A DNA stretch of 64,000 nt from the NCBI GenBank assembly GCA_003725745.1, contig RHDP01000001.1, forward strand, positions 6,737,501-6,801,500, in the 5' to 3' direction. Position 1 is the first letter of the stretch; every line of letters starts with the position of its first letter. The translations under genes were made by a program, and so were the position numbers. The notes under the pieces were generated by a model that was not told the origin of the DNA, searched no databases, and was given only the letters and a program-made list of their open reading frames with translations. Positions 36,615-46,986 of the stretch are shown here, piece by piece. Source of the DNA: Streptomyces sp. I6. GTDB lineage: Bacteria; Actinomycetota; Actinomycetes; Streptomycetales; Streptomycetaceae.

Positions 36615-38374
36615 ACTCGTTCCCGCCCGAAGCAGCAGCGGCCTGGCTGCGGATCCGCCACTACGCCGTGCCCCGGTGGATGATCGAGCAGGCCACCGCA
36701 CACCGCCTCGCCGGGGACTGGGCCGCCGCCTGCGCCGCGGCCCGTGTGGACATCGCCTTCGCCCCGGCGGAGATCGCCGCCCGCCACGGCGCCGGGGCCG
36801 CCGCGGCCCTCCTCGACGACCTGCGCCACCTCGCACCCGACCTGCTGCGCTGGCACCTGCCCCGTTACGTGCGAGGCGGACACACCCGGCTCGTCCCCGG
36901 CAGGACCGTTCTCCTGGCCCGCTACGGGCCGTCCGCCGAACGGCCGTCCGGGCCCGTGCTCCGCGTCACGACCCCAGGCCGGTCGGCAGGACCCCAACGG
37001 CTCGTGCTGCACTGCGCCCTCTCCGGCGTCCAGGAGCTCCTCGGTGAAACCGGTCCCCGTGTCCACGACTGGACCTCGGCACGGCACCTGTGGGACGCCC
37101 GGCACACCGCCGCGCTCCGCGAGCGGTGCGGCGGCAGCCGGGACCGGGCGCCGTTCTGCCGTGCCGACGGCACGCCTCTGGCCCCGGACCGGCTGCCCAC
37201 GGCCGATCCCGGCTCCGGCGACCCGGCGGCCCGCACCGAGTGGATCACCCGGCTGCACGAGCAGGGCGCGCTGGAAGCGGCGTTCGCCGCCGCGGGCATC
37301 GGCCTCGACCCGGCGCCGCCGGCCACCAGGAGCTGGAACCGCGTCGACCCGGAGTCGCTGCTGCGCGGGTGCCCCCTCAATCTCGCCCGCCTGGCCCCCG
37401 AACTCCGGCAGCTCTCCCGGGAACGAGGGAGCCGCCGCTTCCAGATCCCGCGGACGTACGGAGCGGCCATCCTGCTGGAACTCTCCGGACCCGGCCCTTC
37501 CGGGACGCTCCGGGCGCGGCTGGCCGCGCCCGGCCGGATCGCGGCCGTGCCGCACGTGCCCGAAGCGCTCTGGCAGCGGCTGCCCGACCTCGACCTCGTC
37601 CGCACCGGGCAGCTGGCCCCCGCGCGGCTGCACCCGCTGGTCGCCGGGGCGCTGTTCCCCGGCCTGGAAGCCGCCTGCGGCGCCGCGGGACCTCCCGGCC
37701 CGAAGGCCCCCGAACCGGTCAGCGTCCGCTGCCGGGGCGCATGGCACCAGGTCGCCTGGGCAGACGGCGGACTCCGTATGCCCCACGCCGAGGAGGAACA
37801 GCGCCGGGAGCGCGCCCTCGGCGGTGCCGCCACCGGCTGCTTCGCCGTACAGCAGGGCTGGACGCCCGCCTCCGGCCGGCCGCCGAAGGCGCTGCGCGCC
37901 CAGTGGGCCGATCTCTTCCGGCGCGCCGAGCACGGCGACACCCCGGGCGTGCGGGCACTCCTGGACGCGGGCGTCGACCCGCACGTCCGGGACGGTGCCG
38001 GGCGCACCCTGCTGCACGCCCTGTACCTCCTGGACCACGAGGAGTTGCTGCCCCGGCTGCTGGCGGCGGGAGCGGATCTCGAGGCCACCGACACGTCCGG
38101 CCGGACACCGCTGTTCACGGCCGCCTCCGAGGGCGGATCGCGCACCCTCGTGGAGGCGCTGATCGCCGCCGGAGCGCGCATCGACACGGTGGACCCGTCG
38201 GGCATGTCCCTGGCCCACGTCATCAGGCTCCGCAGAAGGGACGACCTGGTCCTCCTGCGCGACCGGGTCCGGACCGAGCATCCCGGCCTCGGCGACGACA
38301 GGTGGGAGGCACGGGCCCGCGTCTCGGAGACCAGGGCGAAGAGGACGGCGACCGACGAGGACACGCACAGGTGA
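36611..38374 (+). CDS. Ankyrin-repeat protein
   Basis: 587 aa. The first about 430 residues match no family I recognise and have no signal peptide or membrane helix. The C-terminal part contains about three to four ankyrin repeats (GDTPGVRALLDAGVDPHVRD, GAGRTLLHALYLLDHEELLP, TSGRTPLFTAASEGGSRTLV, with GARIDTVDPSG). Likely cytoplasmic and protein-binding; partners unknown. GTG at 36611 overlaps the preceding small gene (GTGA). Confidence 0.75.
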   Translation: MNSFPPEAAAAWLRIRHYAVPRWMIEQATAHRLAGDWAAACAAARVDIAFAPAEIAARHGAGAAAALLDDLRHLAPDLLRWHLPRYVRGGHTRLVPGRTVLLARYGPSAERPSGPVLRVTTPGRSAGPQRLVLHCALSGVQELLGETGPRVHDWTSARHLWDARHTAALRERCGGSRDRAPFCRADGTPLAPDRLPTADPGSGDPAARTEWITRLHEQGALEAAFAAAGIGLDPAPPATRSWNRVDPESLLRGCPLNLARLAPELRQLSRERGSRRFQIPRTYGAAILLELSGPGPSGTLRARLAAPGRIAAVPHVPEALWQRLPDLDLVRTGQLAPARLHPLVAGALFPGLEAACGAAGPPGPKAPEPVSVRCRGAWHQVAWADGGLRMPHAEEEQRRERALGGAATGCFAVQQGWTPASGRPPKALRAQWADLFRRAEHGDTPGVRALLDAGVDPHVRDGAGRTLLHALYLLDHEELLPRLLAAGADLEATDTSGRTPLFTAASEGGSRTLVEALIAAGARIDTVDPSGMSLAHVIRLRRRDDLVLLRDRVRTEHPGLGDDRWEARARVSETRAKRTATDEDTHR

Positions 38375-38589
38375 CCGCCGCCACCGGCCTTCCCGGCCCG
38401 CCGCACCCGGCCGGAGTCCGCCGTCACCGGACGGCGGCGGGGCACGGACACGCGCTCCGGCGTGCCGGGCTTCACCGGGCACCGCTATCCGTGGGCGGAC
38501 GCCGATCCGCGCGGGGCGGGTTCCGTCGCCGGGGCCCGGATACTCCCGGACCGCGCGAGGGGCGCACGCCCTCCTCATCGACGGATCGT

Positions 38590-39080
38590 CCGGGGGAGAG
38601 CCCGCCGGAGGCTCGCCGTCGTGCTGCGGGCCGGGGCCGACACCTGCACCCCCGGGTCGGCGGACCGGCGTCTCGGGCACGGCCCGTGGAGGCCCGGTAG
38701 GCCTCCGGGGCGCTGAGGCGGTGGGTCGCGCGTTCCCGCCGGAGCGGCGGGCGTTCGGGGGAGAGCCTGCCGGAGGCTTGCCGTCGTGCTGCGGGCCGGG
38801 GCCGACACCTGCACTCCCGGGTCGGCGGACCGGCGTCTCGGGCACGGCCCGTGGAGGCCCGGTAGGCCTCCGGGGCGCTGAGGCGGTGGGTCGCGCGTTC
38901 CCGCCGGAGCGGCGGGCGTTCGGGGGAGAGCCTGCCGGAGGCTTGCCGTCGTGCTGCGGGCCGGGGCCGACACCTGCACTCCCGGGTCGGCGGACCGGCG
39001 TCTCGGGCACGGCCCGTGGAGGCCCGGTAGGCCTCCGGGGCGCTGAGGCGGCGGGCCGCGCGTTCCCGCCGGAGCGGCGG
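38590..39080. repeat. 165-bp tandem repeat, about three copies
   Basis: Identical or near-identical blocks begin at 38601, 38766 and 38931, exactly 165 bp apart. The second and third are almost identical; the first has several changes at its 5' side. Each unit contains the palindromic word GGCCCGGTAGGCCTCCGGGG. Because 165 is divisible by three, every frame stays open through the repeat, which creates long false ORFs on both strands. It occupies most of the 780-bp gap 38375-39154, where no gene is supported. Confidence 0.9.
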
Positions 39081-39154
39081 TTGTCGGCCAGCCCTGTCGA
39101 ACGTGCCGGAATGCGACTGCCCGTTGGTGCGACCCGTCAGTAGCCTGACCCGAC

Positions 39155-40807
39155 GTGAAGGACAGAGTCCGCACAACCACGAGTCGGCGCACGGTCGTCA
39201 AGGCCGCTGCCGCCACCGCTGTCGCCGGATCCGTGATGACCGGCACCCACGCGGCCTCGCCCGCGTCCGCCCGGGAGCAGGCCCCTGCCTTCGTGCACGG
39301 GGTCGCCTCCGGGGATCCGCTCCCCGACGGCGTACTGCTGTGGACCCGGGTCACCCCGTCCCCCGACGCGCTGCCCGGCTCCGGCAAGGGCCCCGCCACG
39401 GAGGTGGGTTGGGAGATCGCCGAGGACCGGGAGTTCACCAGGGTCGTCGCAGGCGGCCTGACCACGACCACCGCGGCCACCGACCACACCGTCAAGGTCG
39501 ACGTCAGGGGCCTGCGCCCGGCCGCCACCTACTACTTCCGGTTCCTGACCGGTACCGCGGTCTCCCCCGTCGGCCGCACCCGGACCGCGCCCGCGGCGGA
39601 CGCCGCCGCGCCGGGGCTGCGCTTCGGCGTGGTGTCCTGCTCCAACTGGGAGTCCGGGTACTTCGCCGCGTACCGCCATCTCGCGGCCCGCGCCGACCTG
39701 GACGCGGTCCTGCACCTCGGCGACTACATCTACGAGTACGGAACCGGCCATCTTCCGGACGACGAGTACGTCGTGCGCCGCCACGAGCCCGCCCACGAGA
39801 TCACGACGCTCTCCGACTACCGTACCCGGCACGGCACGTACAAGACCGACACCGACCTCCAGGCGATGCACGCCGCCCATCCGCTCATCGCGATCTGGGA
39901 CGACCACGAGATCGCCAACAACTCCTGGTCCGGCGGCGCGCAGAACCACACGCCCGGCACCGAGGGCGACTACGCGGCCCGGGCCGCCGCGGCGAAGCAG
40001 GCCTACTTCGAGTGGATGCCCGTGCGCACCTCCACGGAGGGCACGGTCTACCGCCGGCTGCGCTTCGGCAAGCTGGCCGATCTGCATCTGCTGGACCTGC
40101 GGTCGTTCCGCTCCGAGCAGGTGTCCGTGGGCAGCGGCAAGGTCGACGACCCGGAGCGCACGATCACCGGCCGGGCCCAGCTGGACTGGCTGAAGGCCGG
40201 CCTGGCGTCCTCGGACGCCGCCTGGAAGCTCGTCGGCACCTCGGTGATGATCTCACCGCTCGCCTTCGGCGCGCTGCCCGCCCATCTGCTGGGGCCGATC
40301 GCCGAACTGCTCGGGCTGCCCAAGGAGGGGCTCGCGGTCAACGTGGACCAGTGGGACGGCTACACCGACGACCGGAAGGAGCTGCTGAGGCATCTGACGG
40401 ACCGGGGGATCGAGAACACCGTCTTCCTCACCGGTGACATCCACACGGCGTGGGCCAACGACGTACCGGTCACGGCGGCCACGTACCCGTTCTCGCGGTC
40501 GGCGGCCAGCGAGTTCGTGGTGGCGTCGGTGACCACCGAGAACCTGGACGACGTCCTGCACGTCGCCCCGGGCACGGTGTCCCTGGTGGCGGCCACCGCC
40601 GTCAGGGCCGCGAACCGCCATGTGAAGTGGCTCGACTTGGACCACCACGGCTACGGCGTGCTGGACGTGACCGCCGAGCGCTCGCAGATGGACTACTACA
40701 TCCTGTCCGACCGGAGGAAGGCCGACGCTACGGCCCGCTGGGTCCGCTCCTATCGGACCCGCAGCGGAACCCAGCAGGTCGAGCGAGTGAGCGGGCCGGT
40801 GCGCTGA
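39155..40807 (+). CDS. phoD: PhoD-family alkaline phosphatase
   Basis: 550 aa secreted phosphodiesterase/phosphatase. The twin-arginine signal ([20 protein letters not shown]) directs Tat export. The N-terminal beta domain ([20 protein letters not shown]) and the metallophosphatase core follow, with metal ligands in [34 protein letters not shown] and LTGDIHTAW. It uses Ca/Fe in characterised members and belongs to the Pho regulon in Streptomyces; a PHO box could not be defined. GTG at 39155. Length and motif order are complete. Confidence 0.93.
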   Translation: MKDRVRTTTSRRTVVKAAAATAVAGSVMTGTHAASPASAREQAPAFVHGVASGDPLPDGVLLWTRVTPSPDALPGSGKGPATEVGWEIAEDREFTRVVAGGLTTTTAATDHTVKVDVRGLRPAATYYFRFLTGTAVSPVGRTRTAPAADAAAPGLRFGVVSCSNWESGYFAAYRHLAARADLDAVLHLGDYIYEYGTGHLPDDEYVVRRHEPAHEITTLSDYRTRHGTYKTDTDLQAMHAAHPLIAIWDDHEIANNSWSGGAQNHTPGTEGDYAARAAAAKQAYFEWMPVRTSTEGTVYRRLRFGKLADLHLLDLRSFRSEQVSVGSGKVDDPERTITGRAQLDWLKAGLASSDAAWKLVGTSVMISPLAFGALPAHLLGPIAELLGLPKEGLAVNVDQWDGYTDDRKELLRHLTDRGIENTVFLTGDIHTAWANDVPVTAATYPFSRSAASEFVVASVTTENLDDVLHVAPGTVSLVAATAVRAANRHVKWLDLDHHGYGVLDVTAERSQMDYYILSDRRKADATARWVRSYRTRSGTQQVERVSGPVR

Positions 40808-40856
40808 AGCCGGGAGCGGGGGAGGGAACCGCCGGGCTGCTCACGTGGGGCACCGG

Positions 40857-40918
40857 ACAGGCCGGGAGGGGAACAGGCCGCACCGGATCGGGGTCGCGTC
40901 ACGCCCCGCCCGGCCTGT
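40857..40918. terminator. Long-loop inverted repeat after phoD
   Basis: ACAGGCCGGG (40857-40866) is perfectly complementary to CCCGGCCTGT (40909-40918), with a 42-nt loop that can itself fold. It sits 50 bp after the phoD stop and before the convergent DUF1737 gene. Confidence 0.5.
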
Positions 40919-40953
40919 GCCCTGCCCCGCCCGCAGGCCCGTCGCGACCACCG

Positions 40954-41154
40954 CTACACACCGGGGCCCGGTGCCCGTGCGGGCCGGACCAGCGCCTGGG
41001 CGACGACGACGGTCTCACCGGTCGAAGGTGACGGCGGGGCCTTGGTGCAACTCGTAGTCGAGGCCCAGTGCTTCGCTCACACGCCGGCGGAACACGGCGC
41101 CGTCGGCCCGGTCAGAACCCGGTAGACCGGCAGCCCGCCAGGTGGTGTGCTCAT
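40954..41154 (-). CDS. DUF1737 small protein (two compensating frameshifts)
   Basis: ATG at 41154 after GGATCCTTCTCCTC-type purine-poor sequence on the plus strand (GAGGAGAAGGATC is on the opposite side, so the site is uncertain). The protein starts MSTPPGGLPVYRVLTGP, continues after one missing G as AVFRRRVSEALGLDYELHQG, then after one extra C as GETVVVAQALVRPA. Joined, it is a 66-aa DUF1737 protein, a short family of unknown function common in Streptomyces. This is the only place in the window where an insertion, not a deletion, is inferred. Confidence 0.65.
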
Positions 41155-41298
41155 GAGGAGAAGGATCCCGGACGTACCCGCTCGCCGTGCCGGCAGGGCG
41201 TCTTGACCCGGGCCGGTCGCACTCGGACCGCCGGCCCTCCGCTCGCCTCCCGGCGGGAGGCGACCTGGACTCGGCCGGAACCGGGAGTGCGGTCTGCT

Positions 41299-42276
41299 TC
41301 AGTACCTCAGCCAGGTGAACGTCCGCTTGCCGCCGCTGCTCTCCGCTGCCAGATTGACCACACCGGTCTCGACGACGTGGTCGTCCACCACGATCTCCGG
41401 CGGGAAGATCAGGTTCACATAGCTGAAGGAGAGCTTCTCGTCGAGCGCGTCGAGTGGGGACGTGATGTCCTTGCTGCTGATGCTCACCGGGTTGCCGCTG
41501 CCGTCGTACAGCGAGGTGTTCTCCCGGAGGTTCACGACCACCCGCACGATCTTGCCGTGGTAGGTGTCGCCCTTGTCGCGTACATCTGCGGCGATCTGCT
41601 GGGGGATTTGACTCAGGGCCCGGTCCGTCACGCGGACGTGGTCACCGACATGGGTGCTGAGATCGTAGAACGTGGCCGCTTCCTTGAGGGTGCGAATGGT
41701 GCTCTCCGCGACGTCGTGCTTCCCCAGCTGCTTGTTCGCCTTCTCGCTTGCCTTCCGGACGGCCGCCTTGACCTCCTCCTGGCCGGCCTTGCGTGTGCGT
41801 TTCACCATGTCCGCGGTCGTGTGCTGCCGCGAGGCGTAGTCGGGCTTCTTGGCGCTGGCCTCGTAGGGCCAGGGCAGCAGGTCGCTGTGCCGGATCTCCC
41901 AGAGTCGCTTCGCGTCGGTGTACTCCAGCGTGTAGCGGAGTCCGCTCACGGAGAAGTCCGAGACGAGCGGTCCGCCGGGCATCGCCGACCTGGCCAGTTC
42001 CCGCTCCGTCGCCCGAGTGGCACCGGCCACCTTGGCTATCTCACGCGACGCGAGATAGGTCTCCTCCGCGGAGACCTTCGGGTCCGCGAGGGACTTCAGA
42101 TAGGCATCGCAGGCTGCCTCCACCGCCTTCTTCAGATCCGTGGTCGGGGCCGACGCGAGGAAGTCCCGCAGCCCCTTGGCGAACGGGTTGCGGCCGTTCT
42201 TCAGCTCCTGGATGTCGGCCGTCCAGCCCCCCGGCCACGTGGCCCCGCCGTGGAGTTTCTCGTCGAACCACGACAT
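41299..42276 (-). CDS. Hypothetical protein, 325 aa
   Basis: ATG at 42276 follows GAAGGGG. No signal peptide or membrane helix. Mostly helical and Lys/Glu-rich in the middle (TRKAGQEEVKAAVRKASEKA), with a more beta-like C-terminal third (VRVVVNLRENTSLYDGSGNP, WLRY at the end). Its Lys content and slightly lower GC than neighbours set it apart and could mean recent acquisition. No family recognised. The gap 41155-41298 holds nothing I can name. Confidence 0.7.
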   Translation of the reverse strand: MSWFDEKLHGGATWPGGWTADIQELKNGRNPFAKGLRDFLASAPTTDLKKAVEAACDAYLKSLADPKVSAEETYLASREIAKVAGATRATERELARSAMPGGPLVSDFSVSGLRYTLEYTDAKRLWEIRHSDLLPWPYEASAKKPDYASRQHTTADMVKRTRKAGQEEVKAAVRKASEKANKQLGKHDVAESTIRTLKEAATFYDLSTHVGDHVRVTDRALSQIPQQIAADVRDKGDTYHGKIVRVVVNLRENTSLYDGSGNPVSISSKDITSPLDALDEKLSFSYVNLIFPPEIVVDDHVVETGVVNLAAESSGGKRTFTWLRY

Positions 42277-42881
42277 GCGTGCTGCCCCTTCTTCCGGTGA
42301 CCGCGGCGCTTCTCCGTCCGCCGCGTGCGTACAGGCGGGGGTTCCGCGCCCGTCCCCTGTGCGTCCGCCGCCCCCGCGGAGTTCGGGGAGCGAGGAGTCC
42401 GGGGACTGTCCCATGCGCTGAAACATCCTCATCGCCGTCACCAAAGGCAACAGCAGCCCCGGTTGCCGGTCAAGCAGATCAAGAATCCCCCGGGAGGATG
42501 TCCGTTTCGCTGCGACCGCTGTCCGAAACGCTCGGGTTGAGCGTGACCCGGGGTCTTCTCGGTCAACCCGACGGCCCTCGGGGAGTCCGTACTCCGGCCG
42601 TCGTCCGTGGTACGAGCGAGGGGAGCCGGCGGCCGGTGGCCGCTCGGGGCGGCGGTTCCCGAGCGGGCCCGGCAGCGGCACCCGGCCCGGAGCGGGGGCC
42701 CGGGGCGAGCGGTACGACGGCCGGGCCCGGGCCGGCATCCACCGCCCGGCCGGACAGCCCGGGCACGGGCGGCTGCCGGTCCGCCGCAACCGGGGAAGCG
42801 GCGAACTCGGCTTCCGTCCGGCGGGCCGGGCGGCTCCGGCAGGAGGCCCGCGGCCCGCGCGGGGCGGGACCCGGCGGGTCG
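42277..42881. other. 605-bp gap without a supported gene
   Basis: 42400-42530 is relatively AT-rich and likely holds the promoter of the 325-aa gene. Two inverted repeats are visible: CGTTTCG/CGAAACG (42503-42509, 42524-42530) and CGGGTTGA/TCAACCCG (42533-42540, 42563-42570), the second possibly a terminator for genes to the right. The remainder to 42881 is GC-rich with no convincing frame. Confidence 0.5.
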
Positions 42882-43664
42882 TCACCGGCCGGTGAAGACG
42901 GGGTCGCGCTTCTCCAGGAACGCCTGCATGCCCTCCTTCTGGTCGCGGTTCGCGAACAGGGCGTGGAAGACCCGGCGCTCGAACAGCAGGCCGTCGCGCA
43001 GGCCCGTCTCCAGGGCGCGCTGGACCGCCTCGCGGGCCGCGAGCACGGCGGGCCTGCTGTGCGCCGCGATGGTCCGCGCCACCGCAGCCGTCTCCTCGGC
43101 GAGCCGGTCCGCGGGCACGGTCCGGGAGACCAGGCCGGCCCTTTCGGCCTCGGCGGCGTCCATGGTGCGGCCGGTGAGGATCATGTCCATGGCCCGGGCA
43201 GCGCCGACCAGGCGGGTCAGGCGCTGGGTTCCGCCGATTCCCGGGATGACCCCGAGCCGGATCTCCGGCTGCCCGAAGACGGCGGTGTCGGCGGCGATGA
43301 CGAGGTCGCACATCATCGCGAGTTCGCACCCGCCGCCGAGTGCGTACCCGGCCACCGACGCGATCTTGGGGGTGCGCAGTGCGGCGAACGCCTCCCAGCC
43401 GGCGAAGTGGTCGTCCGCGGCCATCTCCACGGCGGTCCGTGACGCCATCTCGGAGATGTCCGCACCGGCCGCGAACGCACGCTCGGAACCGGTGACCACG
43501 AACGAGCCGATGCCGGGGTCGCGGTCCAACGGCTGCAGAGCGTCCATGAGTTCCCCCATGAGTTCGCTGCTCAGGGCGTTCAGGACGGCCGGTCTGTCCA
43601 GGGTGACGGTGACGACCCGGTCGTCACGGTCGACGCGGATGGTGCGGTACTGACGGTCGGTCAT
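42882..43664 (-). CDS. Enoyl-CoA hydratase
   Basis: 260 aa, standard crotonase length. Oxyanion-hole segment [34 protein letters not shown] and [20 protein letters not shown] carry both catalytic Glu residues of true hydratases. It hydrates 2-enoyl-CoA reversibly. It follows the membrane-reductase gene by 16 bp and so belongs to the A-domain/reductase operon. It could also serve as the DpgD-type hydratase missing from the dpg operon 16 kb away; that is speculation. Confidence 0.88.
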   Translation of the reverse strand: MTDRQYRTIRVDRDDRVVTVTLDRPAVLNALSSELMGELMDALQPLDRDPGIGSFVVTGSERAFAAGADISEMASRTAVEMAADDHFAGWEAFAALRTPKIASVAGYALGGGCELAMMCDLVIAADTAVFGQPEIRLGVIPGIGGTQRLTRLVGAARAMDMILTGRTMDAAEAERAGLVSRTVPADRLAEETAAVARTIAAHSRPAVLAAREAVQRALETGLRDGLLFERRVFHALFANRDQKEGMQAFLEKRDPVFTGR

Positions 43665-43680
43665 ATGCGTGCGGATCCTC

Positions 43681-44991
43681 TCAGGAGTCCCAGATGGCGC
43701 CGTAGGCGGGAATGCCGAGCCGTTCCAGGCCGTGGACGACCTGCCAGGTCAGCCTCTTGTTGGAGATGCAGATCACGGCTTCGGCGCCGAAGTCCCGGTA
43801 GGCCGCGTAGGCCAGGCGCACCATGTCCGGCTTGCCGTTCTCGGAGGTGTCCCAGACGACCGCGTCCGGCTGGACGGCGAGGATCTCGTCGACCAGCGCG
43901 TCACCGTACGTCGTCCGGGGGCTGCGGGTCGCCCACACCAGGCGGGACGGCACGTCGGCGGCGAGCAGGTGGGGCAGGCACGGCCCGATCCCGCTGCCGG
44001 TCGCGACGTACACGACCCTGTGGAACAGGGTCTCGATGTGGGCGACGCCGGCGGTGGTGATGCCCTTGACCCAGACATGGGAGGGCAGGTCGTCGATGAA
44101 GGCGCCGGTCCAGTCACCCGCCCGGGACACCGTGAGCCGGAATCCCCGGCGGCCGGGTGCGGGCACGTTGGCGAAGGAGTGCCACTCGGTCAGCGGGCTG
44201 CGGCTGACGGCGGTCGAGGAGCCGGCGAACGGCGTCTGGCCGTGGTCGAAGTGGGCGATGGCCACGTGCGGCGACGGCCGTTCGATCCGGATCGGGACCC
44301 GGCGCAGCCTCAGCCAGGGCAGGACGACACTGAACGTGACCACGGCGAGCACCCACACGCCGGGGTCGGCGACCGGGGACCGGCCCTCCGCCCGCAGCGA
44401 CAGCAGCAACTGGGCCCAGAACAGGGAGAGGGCCGCCCATCCGCCGAACCGGTGGGTGCGTTCGAACAGGTCGTGGTGGCGGGCCCGCACCGGCGGCATC
44501 GCCATCACCACGACCACGGTCAGCAGGGCGACCAGCAGGTAGGAGACCGCCAGCACCACCGCCGGGGCGCGTTCCGCCGTCAGGGCTGCGGTCTGAGCCA
44601 GGAACAGCACCGTCCCGGCGAGGGCGCCCCCGAGGTGCAGACCTCCGAAGTGATACACCTTCCCGAGGGCCCAGCGGATTCTGAGCGGCCAGTGCAGGGG
44701 CGCGGCGACGGCGATCCGGAACAGCAGGTTGATCACGTACTGCTGGCGGATCACGACCGCCAGGGCGAAGTCGGCCAGCGCCAGGCGTCCCAGCGTGTGC
44801 GCGTCCACCGCGTCCCGGGCTTCCAGGGCGGCGAGCAGGACCAGGTTGATCGCCACGACCAGGACGGCCAGCCGGTTGTAGTGCATCAGCCGGGGATGCT
44901 TCCAGACCCGGCGTGCGAGCGGGGCGGGCGGAGGCAGGCGGACGTCCTGCGGCAGGGCCCGCGGCAGTGCCTGCGGCCGCGGCGCGCTCAT
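43681..44991 (-). CDS. TmpA-like integral membrane oxidoreductase
   Basis: 436 aa. About six transmembrane helices (residues 40-245; [20 protein letters not shown] at the start) are followed by a soluble reductase-like half with [20 protein letters not shown] (nucleotide-binding loop), [20 protein letters not shown] and a conserved end [16 protein letters not shown]. The order resembles fungal TmpA-type transmembrane reductases, which also occur beside adenylate-forming enzymes. The electron acceptor is unknown. ATGA overlap with the upstream adenylation gene. Confidence 0.65.
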   Translation of the reverse strand: MSAPRPQALPRALPQDVRLPPPAPLARRVWKHPRLMHYNRLAVLVVAINLVLLAALEARDAVDAHTLGRLALADFALAVVIRQQYVINLLFRIAVAAPLHWPLRIRWALGKVYHFGGLHLGGALAGTVLFLAQTAALTAERAPAVVLAVSYLLVALLTVVVVMAMPPVRARHHDLFERTHRFGGWAALSLFWAQLLLSLRAEGRSPVADPGVWVLAVVTFSVVLPWLRLRRVPIRIERPSPHVAIAHFDHGQTPFAGSSTAVSRSPLTEWHSFANVPAPGRRGFRLTVSRAGDWTGAFIDDLPSHVWVKGITTAGVAHIETLFHRVVYVATGSGIGPCLPHLLAADVPSRLVWATRSPRTTYGDALVDEILAVQPDAVVWDTSENGKPDMVRLAYAAYRDFGAEAVICISNKRLTWQVVHGLERLGIPAYGAIWDS

Positions 44992-46597
44992 CGGCCGGCC
45001 TCCCGGCCCCGGTGCTCGACCAGACGCAGCAGGGCCGCTTTGTCGATCTTGCCTCGGCTGGTGCGGGGCAGCTCCTCCATGACGTGGACCGCCTCCGGAA
45101 CGCAGTAGTAGGGCAGCGCGAGAGCCACGGCCCCACGGGCGGCTTCGGGATCGAGCCCGGTCCCCGCGGCGAAGGACACCAGCGTCCGGTCGTCCACTTT
45201 CACCGTGGCGGCGCGCCTGCAACCGGGCAGCGCCTCCAGGACGGCGGAGACCGAATCGAGTTCGACGCGGAATCCGCGGACCTTCACCTGGTCGTCGGTC
45301 CTGCCGAGGACCTCCAGTCGACCGTCGGCGGTCCAGCGGCCCAGGTCGCGGGTGCGGAACATCAGGCGGCCGCCGCCGGAAAAGAGGTCCGGGACGTACC
45401 GCTCGGCCGTGAGGGCCGGGTCGCCGAGGTAACCGGCCGACACACCGTCGCCGCCGGCCCATATCTCGCCGACCTCGCCGGCCGGTAGGGGGCGCTGCCG
45501 CGCGTCGAGCACGTACACGGTGTTGTTCGGGGTCGGCCGGCCGACCGTGAGCCGGGCGGCGGAACGGCGGTGCCGCTGCATGGTGTTGACGATGGTGGTC
45601 TCGGTGGGGCCGCAGGAGTTGTAGAAGACGCGGTTGCCGGCCCACCGGTCGGCGAGGGCCCGCGGACAGGGCTCCCCTGCCACGGCGACGACACGGACCG
45701 AGGGACAGGACGCCGGGTCGATGCCGCTGAGGATGGTGGGCGTGGAGATCACCACATCGGCCCGGCGCACCGCTGCCGCGATGTCCTTGCCGCGGATGAC
45801 CAGGGTCGCCCCGTGCGTCAGCGCGCCGAGCATCTCCCACGCCGCCATGTCGAAGGCGATGCTGAGGATCTGGGCCACCCGGGTGCCCGGTCCCATGCCC
45901 AGGCCGCCCGGTTCGGTCAGGAGCAGGTTGCACACATTGCGGTGCGTCACCACGACGCCGTTCGGCGAGCCAGTGGTCCCGGAGGTGAAGAGGACGTAGC
46001 AGGGATCGTCTCCGCTCGTGGGACGGACGGGGACGAACCGCGTGCCGTCCCCGTCCCCGGGCCGGGCCATCACGGCGTCGACCGCCGTCACCCGCACGCC
46101 GTCGGCGGCCGGGACCAGATGGGCGTGCTCCTCCGTGGTGAGGACCACCCGGGCCCGAGTCACCGCGATGACGTGCCGCAACTGCTCGGCCGGGCAGACC
46201 CGTACGTCCTGGGGTACGTAGGCGGCGCCGGTCTTCAGCACGGCCAGCAGTCCGACCAGCAGGGGGATCCCCTGCCGGTGAACAGCGGCACGTACTGGCC
46301 GGGGCCGACCCCGGCCTCCGCCAGCACGAAGGCCAGACGGTCCGCCTGACGCTCCAGCTCCCCGTAGGTGACGGACCTCCCCAGGTGTTCGGCCGCCACC
46401 GACCCGGGCCGGAGGGCAGCCTGCGCCGCGACCGCCTGGTGCACCTGCTCGCAGGTGAGGCCGACGGTGGGGCCCCGGCCGAACGCGGGCGGCACCGCTG
46501 GGGCAGTCGGCCGGTCGGGGCAGGCCGCACGCTCACCGGCCTCCCCGCCCCGCTGCTCCGCCGCTCCCGCGGTTCCGCTGCATGTCTGCTGGTTCAC
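44988..46597 (-). CDS. Adenylation-domain enzyme, NRPS-like (one frameshift)
   Basis: About 536 aa. After a Gly/Ala-rich N-terminus the adenylate-forming motifs follow in order: LVGLLAVLKTGAAYVP (across a frameshift near 46265), CYVLFTSGTTGSPNGVVVTH, NSCGPTETT, GEIWAGGDGVSAGYLG, FRTRDLGRW, GRTDDQVKVRGFRVEL and PRTSRGKIDKAAL with catalytic Lys. No carrier or condensation domain is present. It should activate an amino or hydroxy acid for a partner carrier or as CoA ester. GTG at 46597. First gene of the three-gene operon with the membrane reductase and hydratase. Confidence 0.85.
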
Positions 46598-46986
46598 AGC
46601 CGCCCACCCTTCTCGACCGGGATCCGGACCGCGCGTCCACGCGGCCGGCTGCCTGACGGCAGCACAACGCAGTCCACAAGCCGCGTCCCAGCCCGGACAA
46701 GGTCGATCCACGGGGCGTCACACTCATGTAAGAATCGGGCCCGCTCTTCGGCCACATGAGGTGCCCGTGAGAACTCAATCCTTCTGCCGGGCAGTTCGTG
46801 GCGCGGGACGTTTCGGAACGGGCGGGGACGACGTGGCCGCGGGCCGGGCGGTGATGGAGCATCGACCGGCACGGGACCGCCGAACACCGCTGCGGTTAGG
46901 ACGCCCCGGTCTTCCGCGGCACCGGTTTCGCGACGACGGAGCGCTGCGTCTGATCGAATACCGGAGTGCGCTGCTACGCTCCGGCC
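46598..46986. other. 389-bp divergent gap
   Basis: Between the adenylation gene (-) and the MFS gene (+). Open frames here have poor codon bias. It should contain both promoters; no specific site could be named. Confidence 0.45.

Noticed and set aside
35591-39010. 1139-aa minus-strand open frame
   Set aside because: It is antisense to ligase B, the tRNA-like gene and the ankyrin gene. Its repeated 55-residue blocks are simply the 165-bp tandem repeat read in frame.
43681-46536. 951-aa fused membrane reductase
   Set aside because: The N-terminal half is out-of-frame sequence of the adenylation gene; the reductase has its own ATG at 44991.
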